Positions 56,040 to 64,000 of a stretch of 64,000 nt of DNA are shown piece after piece. Positions within the stretch are counted from its first letter, which is position 1, and every line of letters begins with the position of its first letter. The DNA is from Bacteroidetes bacterium OLB10 (GTDB taxonomy: Bacteria; Bacteroidota; Bacteroidia; AKYH767-A; OLB10): positions 62,001 to 126,000 of the forward strand of contig LNBX01000033.1 of NCBI GenBank assembly GCA_001567275.1, given 5' to 3'. A program made the translations under genes and the position numbers. The notes under the pieces were generated by a model. It did not search any database. It saw only the letters and a program-made list of their open reading frames with translations, and was not told the origin of the DNA.

Positions 56040-57005
56040 ATGATAGTAGTAACAGGAGCAGCTGGGTTTATAGGAAGTTGTCTGGTAAAACAACTGAACG
56101 AAGAAGGATTTAATGATGTGGTAGTTGTGGATGATTTCAGTAATGCAGAGAAAAACAAGAATCTGGATGGTAAAAAATTTACCGCACAAATTGACCGTAA
56201 TAAATTTTTTGACTGGATTGATCAAAATCATCACCTCACACAATTTATTATTCATATAGGAGCCCGCACTGATACTACAGAGTTTAACCGTGAGGTGTTC
56301 AATAAATTAAATCTTAATTACACCAAAACCGTATGGAACAAATGTGTGGAATATGGATTGCCTTTGATTTATGCATCGTCTGCTGCTACTTATGGCAATG
56401 GTGAATTTGGTTATGATGACAATGAGGAAATTATTTCAAAGCTAAAGCCCTTGAATCCATACGGAGAGTCGAAAAATGATTTTGACAAATGGGCAATTGC
56501 ACAGGAACGCAAACCATACTTCTGGGCAGGACTGAAATTCTTTAATGTGTATGGGCCGAATGAATATCATAAGGGAAGAATGGCTTCTGTTATATTTCAT
56601 GGCTTTCATCAGATTAAAAAAGAAGGAAAAATAAAACTCTTTAAATCGCATCGTGATGACTACAAAGATGGATGGCAGCTGCGCGATTTTATTTATGTTA
56701 AAGATGTGACGAGCGTTTGTATGTTTCTGATGAATCAGCGAAAGAATTCAGGCATATATAATCTGGGAACCGGACAGGCCAGAAGTTTTTATGATTTGGC
56801 AGTAAATACTTTCAGTTCACAAAATCTTGAACCCAACATTGAATTTATTGATATGCCACAGGATATCAGAGATAAGTATCAGTATTTTACTGAGGCACGT
56901 ATGGAAAAACTGAAATCAATTGGATATAAAAAACCATTTTACTCGCTGGAAGATGGCATTGCTGATTATGTAAAAAATTACCTGTTACCGGGGACATATT
57001 ACTAA
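56040..57005 (+). CDS. hldD: ADP-L-glycero-D-manno-heptose 6-epimerase
   Basis: A 321-residue extended SDR enzyme. The NAD motif is VVTGAAGFIGSCLVKQL; the catalytic region includes LIYASSAATYGNGEFGYDD and Y-x3-K in YGESKNDFDKW; and FFNVYGPNEYHKGRMASVIFHGFHQIKKEGKIKLFKSHRDDYKDGWQLRDFIYV matches the HldD/RfaD family rather than GalE. It makes the heptose donor for LPS inner core. Monocistronic by the following terminator. Intact. Confidence 0.95.
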   Translation: MIVVTGAAGFIGSCLVKQLNEEGFNDVVVVDDFSNAEKNKNLDGKKFTAQIDRNKFFDWIDQNHHLTQFIIHIGARTDTTEFNREVFNKLNLNYTKTVWNKCVEYGLPLIYASSAATYGNGEFGYDDNEEIISKLKPLNPYGESKNDFDKWAIAQERKPYFWAGLKFFNVYGPNEYHKGRMASVIFHGFHQIKKEGKIKLFKSHRDDYKDGWQLRDFIYVKDVTSVCMFLMNQRKNSGIYNLGTGQARSFYDLAVNTFSSQNLEPNIEFIDMPQDIRDKYQYFTEARMEKLKSIGYKKPFYSLEDGIADYVKNYLLPGTYY

Positions 57006-57010
57006 ATCAG

Positions 57011-57036
57011 AAACTGAAGAATACTTCAGTTTTGTC
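57011..57036 (+). terminator. Possible terminator after hldD
   Basis: A 9-bp stem (AAACTGAAG and CTTCAGTTT), four-base loop (AATA) and a partial T tail (TGTCTTG). The tail is weak. Confidence 0.5.
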
Positions 57037-57126
57037 TTGACGATTTTAAAATTTCAGTTGAACTTCAGCAATCTTTTTTCAACATTCTACTTCACTGTGA
57101 CGTAATAAAGTTACTTTCGCCTCCCG

Positions 57127-57586
57127 ATGATAAAATTTACCATACGGGTATTAAATCTGAAAGTTGTCAGATATTTTTTTTCAGCAGCATCGGCTACAGT
57201 GGTGGACGTAGTAATTTACTTTTTGGCATTCAACTACATTTATCACAAGGAAGATATCCACCTGCCTTTTTATACTTTCTCCGCTCCTACTGCATCATTA
57301 GCTTTGTCTTATACATGCGGACTTATCACCAATTTTTTTCTTACCAAGAATCTTGTATTTAAAGAATCTGATCTGAAAGGGCATCATCAGTTTCTGCGAT
57401 TTGTACTGGTTGCCATTGGTGTATTGTTTCTCAATTATGTACTGATGAATTTTTTTAATTCGTCAGTTACACTGGTATCCTACCATCTCACGTGCATTTT
57501 CTGCAGTAAGCTTTGGTGTATTAAGTTTTATTGTACATAAAACCTTTTCATTCCGTGTTTCGAATACGGAAGAAGTTGAAGACTGA
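57127..57586 (+). CDS. GtrA family membrane protein, one homopolymer frameshift
   Basis: The frame starts MIKFTIRVLNLKVVRYFFSAASATVVDVVIYFLAFNYI, with the four GtrA helices beginning. After VLMNF the T7 run (57,450-57,456) throws the reading into a wrong frame. Removing one T gives FLIRQLHWYPTISRAFSAVSFGVLSFIVHKTFSFRVSNTEEVED and a stop at 57,586, a complete 152-residue GtrA-like protein. GtrA proteins are thought to help flip or donate polyprenyl-linked glucosyl or related sugars in polysaccharide and teichoic-acid systems; the partner here is not identified. It follows hldD, which fits surface-glycan work. Confidence 0.82.
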
Positions 57587-57592
57587 ATAATT

Positions 57593-60592
57593 TTACCAGT
57601 CTCTCATCACTGCAATTCTAATTACAGACATGATTCGGTGATTTCTTATGATGCGAACGGCATAAATACCTGATGTCTGTATTGCTGAAACATCAATTTT
57701 GCATTTACCTCCGAAGTTATCGCATCGCTGAGTAATAATCAGTTTGCCTAACATATCAGTCAGTTCAATATCGAGTGTTGAAATGTCAGATTCGATAATG
57801 ATATAATTATTCATTACCGGATTAGGATATAATTTATACCAGTGTCCTGATGCAAAATTCTGAACAGCGTTAACGGTATCACAATCCCAAATACCTGTAT
57901 TACCTCCTACACAAATACCACAGGTATCAAAATAAGCAGTACCGCCCCAGTCGCCATTGCAATCCTGAATGCATGCAGTAAGACCTGTATTACCTCCTAC
58001 ACAAATTCCGCAACTGTCAATATATGCTGTGCCACCCCAATCACCATTACAATCAAAACCACAAGGGAACAATCCTGTATTTCCTCCTACACATGTTCCG
58101 CAGCTGTCAATATATGCTGTGCCGCCCCATACTCCGTTACAATCTTGTGTACAAGCTGTCAGACCTGTATTGCCACCAACACAAGTGTTGCATGAATCTA
58201 TAAATGCAGTTCCACCCCATACTCCATTACAATCCTGAGTACAGGCAGTAAGACCTGTATTACCTCCAACACATGTATTACATGAATCTATAAATGCAGT
58301 TCCACCCCATACTCCGTTACAATCCTGAGTACAGGCAGTGAGACCGGTGTTTCCTCCAACACATGTTCCACAACTGTCGATGAATGCTGTACCATTAAAA
58401 TCTCCATTGCAATCAGTTGTACAGTTAGGATAGACATTTTTTTCATCATAACCACTTAGGCCACCATCATCCGTTACTGTTAATCTGATACGGTAATAAT
58501 ATATTTCGCCATCACAACCCACCGGTAACAGCGTTGCCGTAGTAACTCTGTTGGTATCTGTAGGTTCAGGATGCTCATGCTGATTGTGATGAAAATAAAC
58601 ATTCCATTTGTAATGTAACTGCGATGGACCATGTTCGGCATCAGTAACAGTAGCCTGCAATGGAAGAATTGTGCTTTGAAGCATAGAATATAAATCTCCA
58701 TCATTGAAACTTGTAATATCTACAACAGGCGGTGTATTGTTGATGGAAATTAACACTGAATCTTTAGCAAAATTACCGGCTGTATCAGTTACAGTAAGCT
58801 CAACCCAGTAACTCTGAACAACACCACCGGGAACGGTAAAGGTATGTTGAGGATTTATTAATGTAGATGTAAAACCATCACCAAAATTCCATGAATATGT
58901 CAAAGGGTCGCCATCAGGGTCGTATGACTGGCTGCCGTCAAACTGAACTGTCAAAGGTGATGCACCGTAGTTTGTATCAGCTGAAGCAATAGCATAAGGA
59001 GTGTTGTTTACATTGGCTCCATAACAAATTCTCCGTATCTGATCAGGGTAGCGCACATAATAGATACAACCATCTTCCTGATTCTCTCGCATATACACTA
59101 CTGCTCCCATGTTATCACCAAAATTTCTTGCAAGCGTTGCAGTATCATTGCTATTAAAATCAAACCGTTTAATCCATTCACCTGCATAGTCGCCATGAAA
59201 ATAACTGCCCTGCATATCTAATGGAAACTTATTTCCCTGATAAAACAATCCACTTACAGATGTATAACCACCAAACCGTACACCATCAACAGGTGATGAA
59301 GGATCGTCTATATCAATTTGTGAAGCATTATTCCCAACAAAAATTCCTGTTCTTGATTCATTGCCATGATAATAATCTATTACAGGACGTGCATGAACAA
59401 ATGTGAGAACTGTTGGAGGAATAGACTGGTTGTTATCGCAAGGATTTAAGAACGGTACTATTCCGTTTTGAGTAGGGTTTTGAATCAGGTCATGAAAAGT
59501 AAAATACTTTTGTGTACATCCTCCCGTACCATAAAGTGGATTGGGTGCATAAAAATTATATTGTTTCGAACCAAAATAATTAGGATCCAAATCAAATCCC
59601 TGATAAACGGGCCAACCGAAATTCATACCGGGAGCATTACATACATTAATATCTTCCCAAAACTGCCAGCCCACATCTCCTATATAAAACGTACCCGGGT
59701 TTCCTGCAGTAGGATCTGATTCACCGGTACCAGGTTTTAAAATTATACGAAATGGATTTCTCAATCCCAGCGCCCATACTCTAGATTGTGGTGAACGCGG
59801 GTGCAACGGATCATAAAAAGGATTGGTTGGCATTCCGTCACCTGTGGCAGGATCAAGACGTAAGAGTTTTCCATTAAGCGACTGAATCATCTGTGAACGG
59901 TAAGCACCCACATTTTCTTCCGGTGTGATGATACTGTCAGCAAGTGCCTGCGGCCAGTAACTTAACACAGGTGAAATCTGACCACTGTCAGCAGTAGCCG
60001 GAGATGCACCATCACCGGTTGAAACAAATAAAGTTCCGTCAGTGGCAAATACAAGCGACCCGCCACTATGTGTATCATACAATACAGGAATACCGGTTTG
60101 CTTTGTTTCACCAAGCAATACAAATCTGCTTCCCGGAATTGTGGTTGTAAAGTTCGTTGCAGGATCAGCAGTGTATCTGGTTACTCTTGCAATAGATGCC
60201 GCATTATACTGATTTGAATCAGGGTCATAAGTTGGGGTGCCATAATAAAGGAGATAATGTAAATCTACCACATAAAAAAGATAGAAATATCCATTGGTTC
60301 TGAAGTGAGGGTCGAGTGCAAATCCGTTCAATCCATGGTCGCGCCAGTTACCTACTTCATCACTGATGTCAATAAGCGGCTGAGCAAGTTTATTTCCGTT
60401 GGTATCAACCACCCAAACAATTCCGGCTTTCTCCCAAACATAATTCTGTCCTGTTGAATCATTGACAAACCCCTCAACTTCATCCCATCCTGCACTTACC
60501 AACTGATCAAGGAATAACGGGGGCAGCGTTTGCGCAGTACCTTTCAGTATAAAAAATAAAAATACTGCCGAAAAAAGTAGAATTCTTTTCAT
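57593..60592 (-). CDS. Secreted glucose/sorbosone dehydrogenase-like protein with PKD, repeats and T9SS tail
   Basis: A 999-residue protein with a signal peptide (MKRILLFSAVFLFFILKGTAQ). Residues ~25-535 resemble the soluble PQQ-type GSDH six-bladed propeller (LNGFALDPHFRTNGYFYLFYVVD, GKLLRLDPATGDGMPTNPF, RVWALGLRNPFRIILKP, DVGWQFWEDINVCN). Then a PKD domain (YDPDGDPLTYSWNFGDGFTSTLINPQHTFT), a further beta module, six 30-residue Cys-containing repeats (about residues 727-906) and a T9SS sorting tail (WYKLYPNPVMNNYIIIESD ... IYAVRIIRN). It is exported and likely sugar- or polysaccharide-related; substrate and cofactor use are inferred. Confidence 0.85.
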   Translation of the reverse strand: MKRILLFSAVFLFFILKGTAQTLPPLFLDQLVSAGWDEVEGFVNDSTGQNYVWEKAGIVWVVDTNGNKLAQPLIDISDEVGNWRDHGLNGFALDPHFRTNGYFYLFYVVDLHYLLYYGTPTYDPDSNQYNAASIARVTRYTADPATNFTTTIPGSRFVLLGETKQTGIPVLYDTHSGGSLVFATDGTLFVSTGDGASPATADSGQISPVLSYWPQALADSIITPEENVGAYRSQMIQSLNGKLLRLDPATGDGMPTNPFYDPLHPRSPQSRVWALGLRNPFRIILKPGTGESDPTAGNPGTFYIGDVGWQFWEDINVCNAPGMNFGWPVYQGFDLDPNYFGSKQYNFYAPNPLYGTGGCTQKYFTFHDLIQNPTQNGIVPFLNPCDNNQSIPPTVLTFVHARPVIDYYHGNESRTGIFVGNNASQIDIDDPSSPVDGVRFGGYTSVSGLFYQGNKFPLDMQGSYFHGDYAGEWIKRFDFNSNDTATLARNFGDNMGAVVYMRENQEDGCIYYVRYPDQIRRICYGANVNNTPYAIASADTNYGASPLTVQFDGSQSYDPDGDPLTYSWNFGDGFTSTLINPQHTFTVPGGVVQSYWVELTVTDTAGNFAKDSVLISINNTPPVVDITSFNDGDLYSMLQSTILPLQATVTDAEHGPSQLHYKWNVYFHHNQHEHPEPTDTNRVTTATLLPVGCDGEIYYYRIRLTVTDDGGLSGYDEKNVYPNCTTDCNGDFNGTAFIDSCGTCVGGNTGLTACTQDCNGVWGGTAFIDSCNTCVGGNTGLTACTQDCNGVWGGTAFIDSCNTCVGGNTGLTACTQDCNGVWGGTAYIDSCGTCVGGNTGLFPCGFDCNGDWGGTAYIDSCGICVGGNTGLTACIQDCNGDWGGTAYFDTCGICVGGNTGIWDCDTVNAVQNFASGHWYKLYPNPVMNNYIIIESDISTLDIELTDMLGKLIITQRCDNFGGKCKIDVSAIQTSGIYAVRIIRNHRIMSVIRIAVMRDW
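57875..58414 (-). repeat. Six tandem 90-bp coding repeats
   Basis: Within the sorbosone-dehydrogenase-like gene, six copies of a 90-base unit encode DCNGxWGGTAxIDSCGxCVGG followed by NTGLTACTQ-like sequence. Copies 2 and 3 are identical at the protein level; the others differ at a few sites. The Cys/Asp/Gly pattern suggests small disulfide-bonded or calcium-binding modules, as in the DCxG repeats on T9SS proteins. Confidence 0.95.
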
Positions 60593-60624
60593 GATTTGAA
60601 TAATTTAGATTGCTTTGTTGCAAG

Positions 60625-60632
60625 CAAATCTA
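60625..60632 (-). promoter_or_regulatory. TAnnTTTG promoter element for the 57.6-60.6 kb gene
   Basis: TAGATTTG on the minus strand lies 32 bases before the ATG at 60,592. No good -33 TTG is at the expected distance. Confidence 0.45.
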
Positions 60633-60653
60633 ACATTATTCTGATAAATCCAT

Positions 60654-61508
60654 CTATTTTCTTTTCAACACTTTTATCAATTCTATATCAAAAACCAGAG
60701 GAGTAAATGGTGGTACCGGCCCATAACCTTCTTCACCATACGCAGTAGATGAAGGCAATACTACTGTAACTTTTCCTCCTTCATTCATGCGTTGCAGTGC
60801 TTCATTCCATCCGTCAATCAATCCATTGCTACCCACTTTACATTGCAAGGGCTTCTTACCCACGTTGCTGTCAACAGGGCGGCCATCTAAAAAATATCCG
60901 CTGTAATTGATAAGAACTTCATCTTCATAATTGGCCTGCGCACCTTTGCCCTTCACCTGTTCAGAAAAAAATGTACCTGACGAGAGAAATTCTCCTTTCA
61001 GTTTATGTTGATTTATATAGTCTTTTATTTCCTGTGCTTCATGTTCTGTTTTTAATTTTTTAGCTTCAGTAAGTTCCTTCTCATATTCTTTCAGTGGTGT
61101 TATTTTTAAAAGTCTGACATCAAAAACAACCTGAGATTCTTTTGTCATATATCCGGGCATTGACTGTTTCAGTGTGTTTACATAAAATTTTTCAGCATTG
61201 AGTTTAAACCGCGCACTGTCACCTGTTCTAAGCATAGCCAGTGCTTCATTAATATCTCCTTTATACTGTGGTTTTTTAAGAATAAGTCTGAAGGTATCTG
61301 AAATCATCCTGGAATCGAACAACAAACAATCTTTATCGGTGTGATAAGTCATCCGCAGATTAAGTATATCACCGGGTTTGGCTTTTGTTCCATCTTTATT
61401 TTCCTGAACAAACATATAACTTAGTCCTGTTGTAGTTTCCTGAAAGCCGGGTTTACAACCTGCAACAAAAATTAAAATTAATACTACACCTCTGAAAAAT
61501 TTCTTCAT
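60654..61508 (-). CDS. FKBP-type peptidyl-prolyl isomerase, lipoprotein, two-domain
   Basis: A 284-residue lipoprotein (signal MKKFFRGVVLILIFVAGC). A degenerate FKBP-like domain (residues ~30-135, GDILNLRMTYHTDKDCLLFDSRM) precedes a helical linker and a full FKBP domain (VLINYSGYFLDGRPVDSNVGKKPLQCKVGSNGLIDGWNEALQRMNEGGKVTVVLPSSTAYGEEGYGPVPPFTPLVFDIELIKV) with the aromatic cavity residues. It folds or chaperones envelope proteins. The 8-bp gap after the next FKBP gene and the xerD-baiN-FKBP-FKBP order point to a single transcript. Confidence 0.9.
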   Translation of the reverse strand: MKKFFRGVVLILIFVAGCKPGFQETTTGLSYMFVQENKDGTKAKPGDILNLRMTYHTDKDCLLFDSRMISDTFRLILKKPQYKGDINEALAMLRTGDSARFKLNAEKFYVNTLKQSMPGYMTKESQVVFDVRLLKITPLKEYEKELTEAKKLKTEHEAQEIKDYINQHKLKGEFLSSGTFFSEQVKGKGAQANYEDEVLINYSGYFLDGRPVDSNVGKKPLQCKVGSNGLIDGWNEALQRMNEGGKVTVVLPSSTAYGEEGYGPVPPFTPLVFDIELIKVLKRK

Positions 61509-61516
61509 TTCTGATA

Positions 61517-62050
61517 TTATTTTTTTACTACTGCAAGTAATTTCACATTATAATAAAGCACTGCATTGGGAGGAATTTCTGCACCATCACCTGTAAGACC
61601 ATAACCTAACTTTGAGGGTGTAATAAAAACAGCTTGTTCACCCACTCTCATTAATTGCATTCCTTCCTGTAAACCTACAGGCAAATCTGTTTTTCCAATC
61701 TGAAATTCCAAAGCACCTGTGCTGTCAGACGAATAACAAACCGTTCCATCGAGTAATTTTACAGAGTAATCAATTTTCACAATACTGTGTGCTCCCGGTT
61801 GTAGTCCTTCAGTTCGTTTATAAATATAATATCTCAATCCTGTGTCTGTAGTTTTAACCGGATATTTATATCGCTCGAGAAAATCCTGAATCTGGCTTTC
61901 TTCATTATATGTTTGAACCTTATTCACCCTCACCATTTGTTCTTTTATCTGCTGACGGTTTGGTTCAGCCTGTTGCTGAGTTCTCTCTTCATTACTACAG
62001 GACACAACTGTAAATAAAATTAACGCAAAGAAAAATGCTCGTTCTGACAT
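61517..62050 (-). CDS. FKBP-type peptidyl-prolyl isomerase lipoprotein (GldI-like)
   Basis: A 177-residue lipoprotein (MSERAFFFALILFTVVSC, lipobox before the Cys). A Glu/Gln-rich linker is followed by one FKBP domain (SIVKIDYSVKLLDGTVCYSSDSTGALEFQIGKTDLPVGLQEGMQLMRVGEQAVFITPSKLGYGLTGDGAEIPPNAVLYYNVKLLAV). It resembles GldI, linked to gliding in Flavobacterium, but without gld neighbours this is only a resemblance. 9 bp from the baiN-like gene. Confidence 0.9.
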   Translation of the reverse strand: MSERAFFFALILFTVVSCSNEERTQQQAEPNRQQIKEQMVRVNKVQTYNEESQIQDFLERYKYPVKTTDTGLRYYIYKRTEGLQPGAHSIVKIDYSVKLLDGTVCYSSDSTGALEFQIGKTDLPVGLQEGMQLMRVGEQAVFITPSKLGYGLTGDGAEIPPNAVLYYNVKLLAVVKK

Positions 62051-62059
62051 GGCGCTAAA

Positions 62060-63302
62060 TTACAATTTCTGTTTGCAACGACCTGCAATGGTTTGCGCTG
62101 CAGCCATGGATGTTGACCAGGCCGCCTGAAAATTAAATCCACCTGTGATGCCATCTATATCCAAAACCTCTCCTGCAAAAAAGAGATTATTTACAAGTTT
62201 GCTTTCCATGTTCTGCATATTTACTTCTTTTAACGACACTCCGCCACTGGTAACAAATTCTTCCTTGAAAGTGGTTTTACCTTTCATCATTAACTCAAAA
62301 GATGTCAGTTTATTTGCCAAAACATTTATCTGTGAATTTGAAATATTTCCCAATGAATTGTGCATACTGATGCTCACTAACTCACAAATACGTTGACGTA
62401 ATCGTTGCGGCAAAGAATGTAGCAGATGCTGAACCGTCTGATTTGGCGATAGAGTGCGTTCGCTGATGAATTTTTGTTTTAAAGTTTCCGCATTTTCTTC
62501 AGGGAAAAAATTTATTCGTACCATACAGTTATAACCGAGCTCAAAAAGTTCACGTGCTGCCCATGCTGAAAGCCGGATTACAGCCGGGCCACTCACTCCC
62601 CAATGTGTAATCAGCACAGGGCCTGTTACGTTTTGTTTAATTCCACTTAAGCTGACTTTTGCATTTACAACAGCAACTCCTTCAAGTCCATGCAAAGGCG
62701 AGTCCGGGATATTAAAAGTAAACAGGGACGGTAATGGTGCTATAATTTTATGACCACTGCTTTGAGTTATCCATTCATAATTTTTTGGTGCAGAGCTGCC
62801 TCCTGTTGTTACCAGCAAATAATCGCATGATAAAGCAGTTTTATCAGTCAGTGACAATACAAATTTTTCGTGCTTTTCAAATGATACAACTCCAACACCG
62901 GTACGTATCTCCACATGATACTTTTCAGCTTCGCTGAGATAACACTGTATGATTGTTTCGCTGTTGTTGCTCGAAGGAAACATTCGTCCGTCATCTTCTG
63001 TTTTAAGAATGATTTTTCGCTGTGCAAACCACTCCGTCACTTGCTGCGGTCCGAAATTCTGCAATACACTGCGTAATTCCCTTCTGCCTCTCGGATAATT
63101 TTCTGACAACAATTTATTGTCGTAGCAGGCATGGGTCACATTACATCTTCCTCCTCCTGAAATACGTACTTTTGAAAGCAGCTTATGTGTTTTTTCCAGA
63201 ATGATAACTTTCAACTCAGGACATAATGCAGCTGCATTAATAGCTCCGAAAAATCCTGCTGCACCACCACCTGCTACTACCAGCACTTTTTTTTTCTTTC
63301 AT
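62060..63302 (-). CDS. NAD(P)/FAD-dependent oxidoreductase of the BaiN/HI0933 family, 5' homopolymer shift
   Basis: The natural start is the ATG at 63,302, whose A lies in the xerD stop (ATGA). Read from there, a T9 run (63,287-63,295) shifts the frame; removing one base gives MKEKKVLVVAGGGAAGFFGAINAAALCPELKVIILEK, the FAD GxGxxG motif, so the protein is 413 residues. Without repair only a GTG at 63,286 yields the body. Other motifs: GGGRCNVTHA, VTTGGSSAPKNYEWITQSSG, NLFFAGEVLDIDGITGGFNFQAAWSTSMAAAQTIA. Members bind flavin; BaiN takes part in bile-acid dehydroxylation, but a general role is unknown. Confidence 0.88.
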
Positions 63303-64000
63303 GCCCGCGGATGGTGTTTCATAATTTCCTGACGAAGGTAATCTCTGTCGAGGTGAGTATATATTTCTGTGGTGGTGATGCTTTCATGTCCGAGCATTTC
63401 CTGCACTGCACGCAGGTCAGCACCTCCTTCAATGAGGTGTGTGGCAAAACTGTGTCTGAATGTATGCGGACTGATTTGTTTTTTTAACTGAATTTTTTCA
63501 GCCAACTGTTTGATGATGGTAAAAACCATTACTCTTGTCAACTTTGCTCCCCTTCTGTTCAGAAATAAAATATCTTCATTACCCGGTTTTATTTTCAGAT
63601 GGTTGCGATAAGCAGTTTCATACAACTCAATATGCTTATTAGCTGAGCTTCCTAATGGAACCAAGCGTTCCTTATTTCCTTTGCCGGTTATTTTCAGAAA
63701 TCCAATATCAGAATAGGTATCCGATTTACGAAGTGTAACGAGCTCGCTCACGCGCAATCCCGAACTGTACAAAGTTTCGAGCATAGCACGGTTACGTTGT
63801 CCTTCCGGAAGACTCAGATCTATTGCACCCAGTATTGCATCCACTTCTTCAATGGTAAGAAAGGAAGGCAATTTACGACCGAGTTTCGGTGTTTCAAGCA
63901 AAGTAGTAGGATCATCGTTGATGGTATTCTCTAACAACAGATACTTATAAAAAGCTTTAATCCCTGAAATTACTCTTGCCTGCGTGCGAGCACTTAATCC
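63299..64000 (-). CDS. xerD: Tyrosine recombinase XerD, N-terminus outside the window
   Basis: The gene continues past the right edge. Residues visible at the edge (GLSARTQARVISGIKAFYKYLLLENTINDDPTTLLETPKLGRKLP) are the core-binding domain. The catalytic domain follows with the Arg in YSSGLRVSELV, Lys within TGKGNKERLVP, HTFRHSFATHLIEGGADLRAVQEMLGH and the catalytic Tyr in TEIYTHL. With XerC it resolves chromosome dimers at dif. Its stop overlaps the start of the baiN-like gene. A partner XerC is not in the window. Confidence 0.93.
   Translation of the reverse strand, partial: GLSARTQARVISGIKAFYKYLLLENTINDDPTTLLETPKLGRKLPSFLTIEEVDAILGAIDLSLPEGQRNRAMLETLYSSGLRVSELVTLRKSDTYSDIGFLKITGKGNKERLVPLGSSANKHIELYETAYRNHLKIKPGNEDILFLNRRGAKLTRVMVFTIIKQLAEKIQLKKQISPHTFRHSFATHLIEGGADLRAVQEMLGHESITTTEIYTHLDRDYLRQEIMKHHPRA

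Noticed and set aside
1-64000. tRNA genes, CRISPR arrays, insertion sequences and prophage
   Set aside because: I looked for tRNA-like T-loops, short regular repeats and transposase motifs and saw none. xerD is the housekeeping recombinase type, not a phage integrase, judged by its neighbours.

Overview
The window looks like a chromosomal segment from a Bacteroidota bacterium, probably of the Chitinophagales/Flavobacteriales/Cytophagales breadth; I cannot place it more finely. The signs are type IX secretion (T9SS) C-terminal sorting tails on several secreted proteins, TonB-dependent outer-membrane barrels with carboxypeptidase-like domains, the long two-domain form of IspG, a DUF4295 gene beside rpmB/rpmG, str and S10 operons fused without tuf, bacillithiol gene bshC, and several exact TAnnTTTG promoter elements. 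Base composition is moderately AT-rich and even. I found no tRNA, rRNA, CRISPR array, insertion sequence or prophage.

Layout: 1-11,287 (minus) is one continuous translation operon, rpsL-rpsG-fusA-rpsJ-rplC-rplD-rplW-rplB-rpsS-rplV-rpsC-rplP-rpmC-rpsQ-rplN-rplX-rplE-rpsN-rpsH-rplF-rplR-rpsE (cut by the window edge). 11.6-18.8 kb holds a secreted PIG-L deacetylase-like protein, a LOG-family nucleotide hydrolase, a small outer-membrane barrel and a TonB-receptor pair. 19.0-22.7 kb carries lepB, a WbqC-like gene and four short accessory enzymes (SRPBCC, two VOC, DUF1801). An intergenic island of inverted and tandem repeats lies at 22.7-23.0 kb. 23.1-29.8 kb has two T9SS cargo proteins, a PepSY-like protein, nnr and ispG. 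29.9-37.2 kb is a surface-glycan stretch (two glycosyltransferases, an initiating sugar transferase) with a TonB-type barrel and bshC. 37.5-47 kb holds pyruvate carboxylase, rimO-ftsY, rpmB-rpmG-DUF4295, a lipoprotein binding protein and guaA. 47.2-50.4 kb is thrS-infC-rpmI-rplT. 50.6-52.5 kb is a cytochrome c maturation cluster (ccmB, ccmC/D, ccmE). 52.7-60.6 kb has an M43-type protease, a Ser/Thr kinase, hldD, gtrA and a large sugar-dehydrogenase-like T9SS protein with six 90-bp repeats. 60.7-64 kb is xerD-baiN-FKBP-FKBP.

The most striking signal is in the reading frames. Six genes (rplW, rpsG, rplT, ccmB, gtrA and the baiN-like gene) are each restored to a normal family-like protein by removing one base from an A/T run (two runs in rplW). 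A seventh, the PIG-L gene, needs one added base. Three of these are essential ribosomal proteins, so sequencing or assembly error is the likeliest cause, although slippage decoding is testable. The other notable points are an apparent ATA start codon for infC behind a strong Shine-Dalgarno sequence, a CXXXY-type CcmE and a ccmC-ccmD read-through fusion. I saw no convincing new defence or mobile system; most of this window is housekeeping.
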